Below are positions 33,021 through 42,666 of a DNA stretch of 64,000 nucleotides, piece by piece. The number at the start of each line of letters is the position of its first letter. Position 1 is the stretch's first letter. Origin of the DNA: Macrosoma leucophasiata (taxonomy: Eukaryota > Arthropoda > Insecta > Lepidoptera > Hedylidae); contig JAWQUS010000027.1 in assembly GCA_036365455.1 (NCBI GenBank), forward strand, positions 20,448,501 through 20,512,500, written 5' to 3'. The notes below the pieces were generated by a model, which was not told the DNA's origin, did no database searches, and saw nothing but the letters and a program-made list of their open reading frames with translations. A program made the position numbers and the translations under genes.

Positions 33021-33149
33021 TTGGTATACCATATTTTTAAAGCCTTCTTCTAAAATTATAGGTATTACAAATAGCAATTAAGCTTGCAGATGTCATTGAT
33101 GGTAAGAGAATACTAAACCATATAAACAAATATCTTCGTAAAGACTAGA

Positions 33150-33410
33150 GCCCGCTAGAGGTTAAAATGCAAATGCATTGACCATTTAGAAACAGGTAGA
33201 TTAGGTAATAGACAGGCGCCTACGCCCGAATAAATGCGTACTTGTACGGCCCTGTAATTTCCGGCACAGATGCATAACACCTTTGGCCTCAGGAGTGGTA
33301 ACGCATCTGCATTCTGACCTTGGTATTTGTGTGGGTGTCTATAGGCTGCAGTCATCACTTAACATCAACGTGAACTGCATGCTTGTTTTCCACTTCCATT
33401 ACATAAAAAA
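33150..33410 (+). mobile_element. Bm1-like SINE pieces
   Basis: 33244-33410 is the plus-strand 3' half (CCTGTAATTTCCGGCACAGA to ACATAAAAAAAA). 33150-33230 holds scrambled pieces of an opposite-strand copy (AGAGGTTAAAATGCAAATGC, ACCATTTAGAAACAGGTAGA). Confidence 0.7.
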
Positions 33411-34039
33411 AAACATTCATACTAAGATTACTAAGTGAAAACTGCATCCTAAAGATATAAGAACTAACTAGAGTCTCCAATTTTCCTTGCGACAGCATAA
33501 AAGTCCGCTAGCTCAATTAACTGGTGGATTTTCGGATTTTAGGGGGGATCGTACGGGACGGGAACGTGACGCACCCGACAGTGGAGGGGACCCACCGGCA
33601 GTAGGTCACAGCTATTTCCAACAGTGGTTCACAATCGATCATCGTTCACTGCAAACGAATAGTGAACGCCGATATCCTGCGTTCCCTGCGGTATTGCACA
33701 ATTTGCCGTTTGATTTTGGTCAAACTATACCTACTTTACGTAATGAAATGGCAAAGAAGCGTATAGTTTAGATTGCCGGTAAGTGTATACTTACCCCATA
33801 AACATTTAAATAACCCAGAGATTTTGTGCCGGCAATTGCAGGGTCATACATTATCACTAGACAGGAACACGATGGCCCTGAAGGCGGCAAGTAGAATAGG
33901 TAAAATAATACGTAGCTTTGCGTAGGTGCTTTAGTTTAGGTAAAACCTAATAAAAACGAGGTCCCGATGCGTTTACACACCAATACTTCCGATAAAGATG
34001 CTAATGATGACATCGTGTAGGTACCTACGAGATCCTTAC
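33411..34039. other. Intron-side flank of CenG1A; GC-richer block
   Basis: 33530-33720 is GC-richer and CpG-containing (GGGGATCGTACGGGACGGGA) than its surroundings. All three minus-strand frames I read across its right half hit stops, so it is not an obvious next exon. 33745-33935 contains a very decayed minus-strand Bm1-like SINE. Confidence 0.4.
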
Positions 34040-34125
34040 CTGCATCTCTGGCGCGCCACCCTCATCCCTGATCAACAGGAGGTAGCTGTGTCCGTCGATT
34101 ATCACCTCTTTCTTGAATCGACCAC
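34040..34125 (-). CDS. CenG1A: CenG1A/AGAP coding exon (downstream of the two)
   Basis: An 86-nt internal exon of a centaurin-gamma (AGAP) gene. The protein is an Arf GTPase-activating protein whose N-terminal GTPase-like domain is followed in the family by PH, ArfGAP and ankyrin domains and which acts in Arf and endosomal membrane traffic. The acceptor is CTACTGTGTTACAG before 34125 and the donor is CAG|GTAAGG after 34040. The first two bases complete the Gly codon split by the upstream exon, giving SPEG|GRFKKE across the junction. The exon then reads [20 protein letters not shown] and MQ. RDEGG is the family's form of the G3 region, and the exon ends in phase 0. The expected following segment (the WVDAVIFVFSL-type region) was not found to the left of this exon. 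The family assignment is by my recognition of the protein sequence. Confidence 0.93.
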
Positions 34126-34713
34126 CTGTAACACAGTAGGAGAAAGTGGAGAAACGTATTGTAAGTCCCTACTTTCAGCAGAGGGCCGTCTTTAAAGATG
34201 GACCTATGTCTTCATAACAAGAAAACTTTACATTTAAGTTTACGAGAAAGATTTTTTAGTTTTTTCAGAAATTGATAAAGACAATTTTAAGGTTTAATTG
34301 ACAACATATCATATTTTTAACCTACATGTTTTATTACATTATTTAAAAGTTAAACCAAAAAACCATTTTTCGAAATTTTGTACTTTTCATTCATAATTTC
34401 TACTTTGAAAGTTAGTGTATTCTAAAAAGACGTATGCGCCATATGACGTCACACATAGGGTGGAATGGCGATAAAACCATTGCCTTGTGCCGTGACCCTA
34501 AAAAAAATTGTAGATGTCATTGTCTTGTCGTTGTCAGCTTGTCAAACTCGATGTACGGCTGTTGATCTTTTTATTTGAAAAATATCAGTACCAGTGTTCG
34601 ATATATCGAAAAAATTATCGATAAATCAATATAATTTTTAAAAAATTCTTTGACCCTGCGTGTCCTCGATTAATCTCTTCCTTGATCCAACTACAAAACA
34701 TCTACATCTTGAC

Positions 34714-34990
34714 TGGTGGTAGAGCTCCAGTGACGGAGCTCGCGGGAGTAGGCACCACCGCATTACCTAATATACTTGCCGCTAAATGGTAGTGTTCAGC
34801 ACTATCGTGTTTCGGTCAGGTGGTAATGTACGGCCCTGTAATTTCAGGCACAGAGGCATAACACCTTAGGCCTCAGGAGTGGTAACGCATCTGCATTTTG
34901 ACCTTGGTCTTTGTGTGAGTGTTTATAGGCTGCAGTTATCACAACGTGAACTGCAAGCTTGTTTTCCACTTCCATTACATAAAATAAAAA
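34714..34990 (+). mobile_element. Bm1-like SINE in CenG1A intron
   Basis: Complete from GGTGGTAGAGCTCCAGTGAC to TTCCATTACATAAAATAAAA, antisense to the gene. A short deletion lies near the TGCAGTTATCACAACGTGAA box. Confidence 0.87.
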
Positions 34991-35384
34991 AATAAAAAAA
35001 GTTTTTAATATCGATATATCGAAAAAATATCAATATTATATCAATAGCCTGAGGGCTAAGTCGTTGTTTACAACTTTAAAACTTGTTTTTCTTGTTTAAA
35101 GAAACGGTATTTTTCTTTTAGGGTCGTGTCAATTTTGAAATGTTGTCAATTGGACAGCGTTTTTCCTGGATGTTATGTTAAACTTAAGATCTAATAATTA
35201 AACTTAATCATTTCAACTCAATTAGGCACATCTTACCGATGATACCTTATAATAATTGTTTATCATGCGCTACCTCATTTTTATCGTACATTTTCAATTA
35301 ATTGTTTTTCGGAATCTTTATTTTGTCGGGAAATAAAACCCGAACTTATAATTTACCGTCCATGTCGTCCATTACTGCTTGGAC

Positions 35385-35528
35385 ACGCCATCTATAATCG
35401 TTACAACCAAATTAAAATAGAATATCGAAATACTGCCATCTAGCGGCGAAACCTCGAACTTAAATCAAAGAATCACATTGACACTCCATGATGCACCATT
35501 AGTACTAGAAAACATTTATAGATGGCGT
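35385..35528. mobile_element. MITE with ACGCCATCTATAA ends
   Basis: A 13-bp perfect TIR at 35385-35397 and 35516-35528, 63 bp from the exon's donor side. A CTGCCATCTAGCGGCG word lies inside, and related CGCCATCTA words occur at 19880 and 35890. Confidence 0.65.
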
Positions 35529-35590
35529 TTTAAGTCCACGTTCAATCTCGGCTATTTTTTTCATCTAAGTAGGTATATTTTTACTCTAAC

Positions 35591-35737
35591 CTTCTGGACT
35601 TTCTTCTTGCATGTAAGCACCCGTTAAGTACCGATGCACCAGCGCCGACTTCCCACTGTCTGGAGAACCCAGCACTCCAACCCTCAATTCTGTGACGCCG
35701 CGTGATGCCGTCCATTCTTGACTGTTTACGAATGAAT
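35591..35737 (-). CDS. CenG1A: CenG1A/AGAP coding exon with GTPase P-loop
   Basis: A 147-nt internal exon of the same gene as 34040-34125. The acceptor TTATATTTTTGTTCACAG ends at 35738. The donor is GAAG|GTTAGA, a weaker site than the downstream exon's. Two bases complete a split codon, then the exon reads [38 protein letters not shown] and [18 protein letters not shown] fits the P-loop consensus GxxxxGK[S/T] and starts the GTPase-like domain; FVNSQEW immediately before it is characteristic of AGAP proteins. An open frame extends upstream into the intron to about 35792, but the acceptor and family match place the exon start at 35737. The exon upstream (N-terminal helical region in the family) was not found to the right. 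Whether the palindrome at 49812-64000 lies within this gene depends on where that exon is. Confidence 0.94.
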
Positions 35738-36420
35738 CTGTGAACAAAAATATAATCAATTTTATCGATAAATACATGTTAATTGATAACATGTACTACT
35801 GGACTTTAATAGGTACCTACCTATATACCTACCTATTTTTGAACAACAAATTATTTACTTCACGACTTTAATCTAGACTTCTGTTAACTGATACTAGATG
35901 GCGCTTACATCAAGTTACAGAATTTATTTTGAATTGAAATTTTGAATTCCTAATCCTATTGAAAACATTACCAAGTTAGGTAACAGACCTAATAACTGAT
36001 AAAAAAAGATACAACTTTCTTGGCAGCATGTAGGTACCTACTTAATATCTTACACAGTAGGTAAGAACCTACCTAATATTGTTATTATTCAAGCAATACT
36101 TATTAGAGAAAAATATGTCATTCTTGTGTTTGAATTTCACAAAATGAGGCTGAACATTACCTAAAATAGACTCAGTTCAATAATGTATGTTTTATGTCTC
36201 AATAGTGGCAAACTAGATAACAGTTTACAACAGGGGCTATCGCCGTATCTCGATCAATTCATCATACGGGGGCTCTGGGCTACCGGGGCCCTCAACGTGT
36301 GTGAGCAAAAATTAATTTTAACTTCCCATTTTTTTTTTGTTTTAGCAATGATAAAAATAAAGAAGAACAATAACCTTCCTAATTATTATTTTTTTCGCCT
36401 AAAGCCTGTTCAAAAATTAC
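35738..36420. other. CenG1A upstream intron; no gene seen
   Basis: AT-rich with many TAGGTACCTACC-type words. 36225-36300 is GC-richer (GGGGGCTCTGGGCTACCGGG) but has no clear identity. Confidence 0.4.
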
Positions 36421-36544
36421 ATGTTGCCTCCAAAACTTCGTAAAATCTCCTAGTAAAGTCGCCATCACTTTACTGGAGCCATCTCATCATATTCCACATG
36501 GAATATAAATATTACTGAAGATTGGCTGTTAAGGACTTGAATCC
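36421..36544. repeat. Dispersed repeat, copy 2 (pair with 6921-7147)
   Basis: Same ends as 6921-7147 (ATGTTGCCTCCAAAACTTCG to GGACTTGAATCC), shortened by an internal deletion that removed half of the hairpin. Confidence 0.7.
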
Positions 36545-36639
36545 GTGGCCGTAAAACAATTTAAAAAAAAAAAGTTATCGCGGGAGTTACGTTCTAGCTA
36601 GCGGAATTAGGGTTTTTAAAAACTAATATTTTATTACAA

Positions 36640-37270
36640 AATTATAACTACATTGGTTTGGAGTGATTTGATTTGCCAACTCTGAGCCAACATTTACAAA
36701 AAAGTCATTAAAACATTCACATATATCTGCCAGTTTAGTAACTGTAATACCATTCTTTACGTGTGTAGCTGGCTTGGAAAATTCAGTTCTTTTGTTTTAT
36801 TATTTGTTAGCGTATTTATGAGATTCCACATTTTGCCTGGAGTTTTCTTGCATCTACTGAAACCTCGTAGATAGTACGTATTTTTAGCGTTTTGTATCTT
36901 TTCAGAGACTTCATTTCTTTTAACTTTAAATACCTTTTCCTTCTCTTCATCCCTTCGGTTCTTTTTGTACTCTTCCCATAAAATATTTCTGTTGTTGATT
37001 GCTTCTATTACATAGGAATTGATTCAGTCACGTCTTGGTGGGTTTTGAATTTTATATTTCGTCTCCTTACTACTTGTGATACACTTTATATTTTTTTCTT
37101 CTAATTTATTGTAATCATTGTTTTCATTGTCAGCGTCTGTTTGTTGTATTAATTCATATAGTTTTTTATAGTTGATTGATTCATATTCTGTTTTTGAAAG
37201 TGGGGGTTGGTGATGATTTTTAATTTCTATATACATTTGATTGTGATCCGAGATCTTTAATTTCTAAATT
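36640..37270 (-). pseudogene. LINE ORF2 fragment between EN and RT domains
   Basis: On the minus strand, KISDHNQMYIEI at about 37255-37220 is the terminal SDH motif of an APE-type endonuclease. It is followed by the linker region: YKKLYELIQQTD, then INNRNILWEEYKKNRRDEEK, FKVKRNEVSEKIQNAKNTYY and KTPGKMWNLINTLTNNKTK. A UGA at 37022-37024 replaces a Trp codon after RRD. A frameshift follows near 36745, after which NGITVTKLADICECFNDFF and VNVGSELAN continue in another frame. Neither the main endonuclease body nor the RT domain is present. The layout fits Jockey/CR1-type LINEs. It may derive from the same clade as 26108-27270, but no overlap exists to test this. Confidence 0.85.
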
Positions 37271-37809
37271 CACTCGCAGGCGTTATTCCGAAAAATAAGA
37301 GAGGTAGTACAACTTAAATTTTGTCTTGATAGTATATTCGATCTAAAATATTCTTTTTTTGTCACTTATATCTGCAAGCTGAAAAAGGTCTAACGTTTTC
37401 GTAGGTTTTTGAAAGCTTCATACGTTGTAGAAATTAAACCTGCGGATTTTCTCGCGTACCTATACAACCACGGTAGCTGGAAAGCGACCGAAACGTCGAT
37501 CCACGATCGTCCAAGATTATCTATTAGTTACGTAGGTACCTACCTACTTATATTACGCCACAATCTTCAATTTAATAATATTACTTCGTCACTGAATAAC
37601 TGAAGCGTAGAAATTGTGAAATTGTTTCACTAATTACAATGGCTTTGTCATTTCAAAGTCAAAATTATCTTTTCTCATAATTCTTACCGTATTCTGCTTA
37701 TTAAAATCGCATACAATGTGTGAAATTATTACGATTCGCGATTATCACTTGAGTAAATGTATTGTTATGAAATGTTGAATAACACAAATGGGAGAAAGTC
37801 TGTGACATT
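37271..37809. other. No gene recognised
   Basis: 37262-37320 (AATTTCTAAATTCACTCG, GCGTTATTCCGAAAAATAAG) resembles the body of the T3 SINE at 54100-54150. 37470-37500 holds a GACCGAAACGTCG word shared with 18993-19160. Otherwise unique. Confidence 0.4.
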
Positions 37810-38106
37810 GCAAAAGTTATTTTTTTTATGTAATAAAAGTGGCAAACAAGCGTGCAGTTCACATTGATGTTAAGTGATGACTGCAGTCTATAGACACCCA
37901 CACAATGACCAGAGGTCAAAATGCAGATGCGCTGCCACTCCCGAGGCATTAGGTGTTATGCCTCTGTGCCGGAAATTACAGAGCCGTACATTACCACCTG
38001 ACCGGAACACGATAGTGCTGAACACGACCATTTAGCGGCAATTATATTATGTAATGCGGTGGTGCCCACGCCCGCGAGCTCCGTCACTGGAGCACTACTA
38101 CCAGTA
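37810..38106 (-). mobile_element. Bm1-like SINE, full length
   Basis: Minus-strand copy from the ACTGGTAGTAGTGCTCCAGT head at 38106 to the AAGTGGCAAACAAGC side with its T run at about 37819-37827. Confidence 0.85.
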
Positions 38107-38164
38107 AAAATTGCGTGAGTAACGATATACCTAATTAGTAAATAATTTCTGCTTGTTAATTTGA

Positions 38165-38201
38165 CAGCCTCTGTAGCCTAGTGGTAGCAGGCCACTATTG
38201 A
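38165..38201 (+). mobile_element. T1 SINE, left part split by an insertion
   Basis: CAGCCTCTGTAGCCTAGTGG and TAGCAGGCCACTATT are the T1 head up to the A box. The remainder resumes at 39606 after a 1.4-kb TIR element. Confidence 0.8.
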
Positions 38202-39605
38202 GGGAGAGTCTGGTATATTGAACTGCCTGATAAATTGTACCACCTCAAAATGTTACACTTACTGTAACCTATTTTCTTTTCTGGCAACACGAAACTGAGC
38301 GCTGACAGCGGCCTCAACTACTTATCTTTTTATAACGGCCTCCGGAAAGTACATTCGTTTTTACAGAAAAAAATGTGTTTTGAGAGTCCTTCATACAAAT
38401 TTTGACGTGTGTAGCTAAGGAGATTACAAAGTGAGAATGTAAGTTACAATTTTTTTATATTTTTTATTGATTAGATCTATAATCACCGCTTCAACCATAG
38501 CGTTGCGAACGTATTATGTTCAGCGGTTATTTTGTGACAAATATTTATTTTTGAAATCTCTTAGTTTGGTAAATTGTACCACCAGCAGTTGTTTAATTTG
38601 TACTGGTACAATTTACCCAACTTGTTGCTATATTTATTATTTTATATTTTTTTTAGATGAATGAGGACCATAAATAGTACTATAAAACGGAAGAAGGAGG
38701 TTTTGGAAATATAGAATAGAATATTCTTTATTGTGCACCAGAATTGTAGGAAATACAGATGTTATTATAATAATAGTAGGCAATACAATAAGGCGGTCTT
38801 ATTGCTGAAAGCAATCTCTTCCAGACGACCTTAAGGTGGATATATTGTTGGCTCTTGAAAATAAGGAAATGAGCTAGAACCACATATCTGAAACGAATTC
38901 TCTTTCAAAACCAACAATCTAACGTCATGCCAGAATGCGAAATAAGTTGAGGGTCAAATATTGACACGACAAAGTACGTTCGTTGTCGTGAATGTGTTCA
39001 CGGAACCTGTACATTGAATCAAGATATTTCCGAAATTCTTTATATTATTATAATATGGTAAAATAAAATAAAGAGTTTGATCTCAGTACATAAGCAGATA
39101 AATAAATAATTGTTGACTAACGGAAATAATATTCTAAAGTGATTTATTCTATTTTCATACATTATTTAATTTATGCAGAATAATGTATTTAAGTTTGATA
39201 AATGTTTTTTTTAGTCTATAATACATTTGTTCTTTTGTCACATTATGACAGTTAATATTGAAGAGATTCGAAATGTTTGTCAGCATTTTTTCAACAATAA
39301 TTAAAATACAATCAATTTATTTTATCTAATTATTAAACCTCTTTATTTTCATTTATTATCATGTTGATAAGTCTCTCTTAAGTCTTGGTGGTACGATTTA
39401 CCTAACATGTGGTACAATTAATCCGACTAGTTGGGTAAATTGTACCGCATATTGTGTGAAATCCGATAAGAGTATGGTGTTGACGTTGCGGCACATGTTA
39501 AATGATATTCTAAACTATGTGAATCAAGATAAAGAACTTATTAAAATTAATATCAAAAAAAGATATTTTGCAAAATCTGAAAACTGGTACAATATATCCA
39601 ACTCT
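38202..39605. mobile_element. TIR DNA transposon inserted in a SINE
   Basis: The ends GGGAGAGTCTGGTATATTG (left) and, inverted, GGGGAGAGTTGGATATATTG (right) are near-complementary. The host SINE is interrupted exactly here, which defines the boundaries to within a few bases. The motif GGTAAATTGTACC and variants recur in both orientations at about 38228, 38569, 38600, 39388, 39411, 39434 and 39585, like subterminal transposase-binding sites. No transposase is visible. A LINE 3' tail sits inside (38715-38900). The target duplication is not clear. Confidence 0.8.
38715..38900 (-). mobile_element. Jockey/CR1-type LINE 3' tail inside the TIR element
   Basis: ATTCTTTATTGTGCACCAGA, AAGGCGGTCTTATTGC and CAATCTCTTCCAGACGACC on the plus strand are the reverse complement of a LINE 3' UTR related to 26140-26225. 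This is the innermost layer of a SINE / TIR element / LINE nest. Confidence 0.7.
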
Positions 39606-39715
39606 CCCCTACTACGCTGGGGTCCTGGGTTCGATTCCTAGGTCGAAGGCTATCAGAGATAACGGTGAAAATCTTTTATCTCTGGTTCTATTGGGACTTT
39701 GCCATTTTGAAAATA
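39606..39715 (+). mobile_element. T1 SINE, right part of split copy
   Basis: TACTACGCTGGGGTCCTGGG, B box GGGTTCGATTCC, and CTCTGGTTCTATTGGGACTT continue the copy begun at 38165. The 3' tail is lost. Confidence 0.8.
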
Positions 39716-39879
39716 AAATATGTGAGAATGGTAGGTATGTCAACCATTCTCAGACATTTGAGAAATTAATTAGTGCTAGAGTTTTAGTGGTGAGCTTATT
39801 TATCTATTCAGTGGTGGTGAGCTTGAGCCTCAAGTTTTTTCTTTAAGTTTTTTATTGAAGCGTTTTATTATGTCATTAG

Positions 39880-40170
39880 GTTGACAGACAAGCCGACGGG
39901 CCACTCGATGGAAAGTGGTCACCGTCGCCAGTGGACATTTGCAACACCAGGGGAGATGCCAACGCGCTGCCAGCCCTGAAGGACTCTTTTGACGCCATTT
40001 TTGAAGTACCCTATATTGTAGCACCTAGGGAACACCTAAGGGAGAAAATCGTTCCACAATTTACACGTTCTGGGCAGGAACGAACCGCACCGTTAAGCAC
40101 TGCCAGGTGTCCAGTATCTGACCGGAACACGACAGGGCTGAATACCATTCAGCAAGAAGTAGATTCAGGA
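39880..40170 (+). mobile_element. SINE, family M (Metulj-like)
   Basis: GGGCCACTCGATGGAAAGTG, GTCACCGTCGCCAGTGGACA, ATGCCAACGCGCTGCCAGCC and CTGACCGGAACACGACAGGG appear in order. The fragment at 17949-18056 shares the centre. The resemblance to lepidopteran Metulj-like SINEs is from memory. Confidence 0.6.
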
Positions 40171-40191
40171 GATTAATCTCTAATGAAAAAA

Positions 40192-40289
40192 TATCAATAT
40201 CACTTACTCGAGGATCAAGCCCGGGACCTCTGGGGTATACTGATACCCCAGAGGTCCCGGGCTTGATCCTCGAGTAAGTGATATTGATA
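40192..40289. repeat. Perfect hairpin, 47-bp arms, 4-nt loop
   Basis: The arms 40192-40238 (beginning TATCAATATCACTTACTCGA) and 40243-40289 are exact reverse complements around ACTG. The arms are GC-rich near the loop (AAGCCCGGGACCTCTGGGGT). There are no mismatches over 47 bp. Confidence 0.95.
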
Positions 40290-40614
40290 AGCGGGCTTAC
40301 CACAACAGAGGCTAAAAGTAAGCAATGGCTTCAGCAGGAAACAAGAGTAGATGTAGTTTATGCTTATTCATGTACTTTCTATCGTGAAATTGCAGAAAAA
40401 GGCAACGCGTGCGCCGGTTGCGTAAGCGGCTATTGCTCGTTGCTCGTCATTTGTCGCGCTTCATAACACGCAGGCCACGAAAACGGCGGGCCTACTTCAA
40501 ATTAGATACGTAGGTGACTAACAAAAAAAATCACCAAGTGCGGGTTGGACTCGCGCACGAAGGGTTCCCCGCCACCCTACCTATAGACCTACCATAAAAC
40601 AAAAATGTCAAGTT
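40290..40614. other. No gene; repeat scrap
   Basis: 40533-40575 (AAGTGCGGGTTGGACTCGCG, CACGAAGGGTTCCCCGCC) is a fragment of a common lepidopteran repeat; similar words occur at 8370-8410. Otherwise nothing. Confidence 0.4.
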
Positions 40615-40822
40615 TGTACACACACACTAAGACCAAGGTCAAAGTGCAGATGCGTTACCACTCCTCAGGCCTAAGGTATTAATGTTGTCGGAAATTACAG
40701 GGCCGCACATTACCACCTGACCGGAAAACGGTGCTGAACACTACCATTTAGCGGCAAGTATATTAGGTAATCCGGTGGTGCCTACGCCCGCGATCTCCGT
40801 TACTGGAGCTCTACCACCAGTA
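40615..40822 (-). mobile_element. Bm1-like SINE, 3' truncated
   Basis: The minus strand keeps the 5' two thirds (CTGGTGGTAGAGCTCCAGTA to GCATCTGCACTTTGACCTTG). The GCATGCTTGTTTGCCACTT tail is missing. Confidence 0.83.
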
Positions 40823-41975
40823 AAGTAGTCATGTAGAGGAAAGGGTGTAAAAGCCATAGCAACATAATGAAGAGAACCTTCAACGATCTAGGCCTAGAAA
40901 ACGGTTAGTTACAGATTAAGTGGAAGAAAATAATGCCCTATAAATTATAACTTAATCGTAAGTTTGATTATTAAGGCATCGGCCACGAAGAAACATTTCG
41001 ATTAGTGGACGAAAATGAATGATTCGAAAAAAAGGTCAAAACTTGATCAAAATGGTCTACGAACGTAACATAGCCAAGTTGCGAAAGAGATAACGCTCTA
41101 CAGACACGAAATAAGCCGAAGTCTCCTTCCTAAAGTCGATGAGCAAAATTTCTTGTTGGATGCTGTACAAAAAAGTCCAATACCAGCAGTTTTTTATTCC
41201 TTCAACGCCCATCTCGTGGCCACCAAAACATCAATGACCGTCAAGTCAGAGCGTTTTCAACACTGAGACGAATCATGGCACACCAAAGAATGCCAAGTTG
41301 GACAATACAAATGGCGAAAAAAAACCTCGACAAAAGAATAAAGACCCAGCTTATACGTAGAACGATTAGCGTGACCTACATTTTGTAACCTAGAACTTTT
41401 GGGCTGCGAAGTTGTGGAGACGTACATTATTAAAATATAACAGTTTCTAGGTAAAATGAACTTAGGTAATATAAGTGGGTCATTCAGCAGTTTTTTAAAG
41501 GAGACAGTTAATTTTGAGCTTGCAAAATCGTTACTGGTTAACCCATCACACAGAGCGTTTTAATATAGTTAACGATTAGCAATCCAACCCAACTTTTACT
41601 TAATCATTATACTTCAATTACTGGCAATTCAAAAAATGTCCGAACTTCAAATTGTTTTTTAAGTAAATTGAAAATTATATAATTTGTATAGTAGGTACTA
41701 ACACCTGGGCAGAGAATATGTAATAATACTACGAATACACTTCGACGTCCCGCCAGATTTCCCCGCATCACCCAACCTCCTCCCCTCTTATGGGCGACGG
41801 TTACGCACACAGGTGCACGTGTAAATACACGTCACTGATTGATGTCTGTGTAATAAGAGACCAAATTAAGCGTTTGTATGGAATTTTGGCGGAGTGTCCG
41901 CGGTGTGACCTGGGCCCAGAAATGTATGGAACAGTATATCATTCTTCTTTGGATATCTTATGATGATGGTATTAC
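40823..41975. other. No gene recognised
   Basis: About 1.15 kb, apparently unique. No conserved exon on either strand. Confidence 0.4.
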
Positions 41976-42335
41976 TGGTAGTAGAGTTCAAGTATAGGGA
42001 CTCGAGAACGTAGGCACCGCCACATCACCTAATCTATCTATTTACTAGTGGTAGAGTTCCAATGTAGGAGCTCGAGGGCGTAGGCACCACCGCATTACCT
42101 CATCAAGCTGCTGCTAAATGGTAGTGTTCAGCACTATCGTGTTCCGGTTAGATGGTAATGTACGGCTCCAAAATAACTACCACATAGACATAACAACTAA
42201 GGTCTCAGGGGGTGGCAACGCATCTGCATTTGACCTATAGTTTTTGTGTAGATGTCTATAGGCTGCAGTCTTCACATAACAACAATGTGAACAGCATGCT
42301 TGTTTGTCATTACCATTACATAAAAAAAAATACAT
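41976..42335 (+). mobile_element. Bm1-like SINE fragment plus a diverged full copy
   Basis: 41976-42040 is a head fragment (GGTAGTAGAGTTCAAGTATA, GTAGGCACCGCCACATCACC). 42047-42335 is a diverged copy (AGTGGTAGAGTTCCAATGTA to TTACATAAAAAAAA) of the TAACTACCACATAGACATA subfamily. Confidence 0.8.
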
Positions 42336-42377
42336 TTACAACATATTTTATAACATTATTCATATACATATTTCTTA

Positions 42378-42666
42378 CTGGTGGTAGAGCTCCAGTGACG
42401 GAGCTCGCGGGCGTAGGCACCACCGCATTACCTAATATACTTGCCGCTAAATGGTAGTGTTCAGCACTATCGTGTTCCGGTCAGGTGGTAATGTACGGCC
42501 CTGTAATTTCCGGCACAGAGGCATAACACCTAATGCCTCAGGAGTGGCAGCGCATCTGCATTTTGACCTCTGGTCATTGTGTGGGTGTCTATAGGCTGCA
42601 GTCTTCACTTAACATGAATGTGAACTGCATGCTTGTTTGCCACTTTTATAACAAATAAAAAAAAAA
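42378..42666 (+). mobile_element. Bm1-like SINE, reference copy
   Basis: Used here as the family type. Landmarks in order: GGTGGTAGAGCTCCAGTGAC (5' end), GCGTAGGCACCACCGCATTA, TGCCGCTAAATGGTAGTG, ATCGTGTTCCGGTCAGGTGG, CCGGCACAGAGGCATAACAC, GTGGCAGCGCATCTGCATTT, TCTATAGGCTGCAGTC, GAACTGCATGCTTGTTTGCC and an A-rich tail. Length about 285 bp. The 5' GGTGGTAG...GTAGGCACCACC...TGGTAGT...GTGTTCCGGT order matches my recollection of the tRNA-derived Bm1 SINE of Bombyx. ORFs of 60-80 codons across copies are shadows. About 30 copies or fragments of this family are in the window, in both orientations and many states of decay. Confidence 0.9.

Larger units (their letters stand above)
34126..35590 (-). 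other. CenG1A intron between two exons
   Basis: A 1465-bp intron, GT at its 5' end (35590-35589) and AG at its 3' end. It holds a full Bm1-like SINE antisense to the gene (34714-34990), inserted within older AT-rich TATCGATA-type sequence (34597-34640 and 34996-35046 look related), and a MITE at 35385-35528. Confidence 0.85.

Noticed and set aside
33487..33771. 94-codon plus-strand ORF in the GC-rich block
   Set aside because: No domain or splice context; composition alone can explain the open frame.
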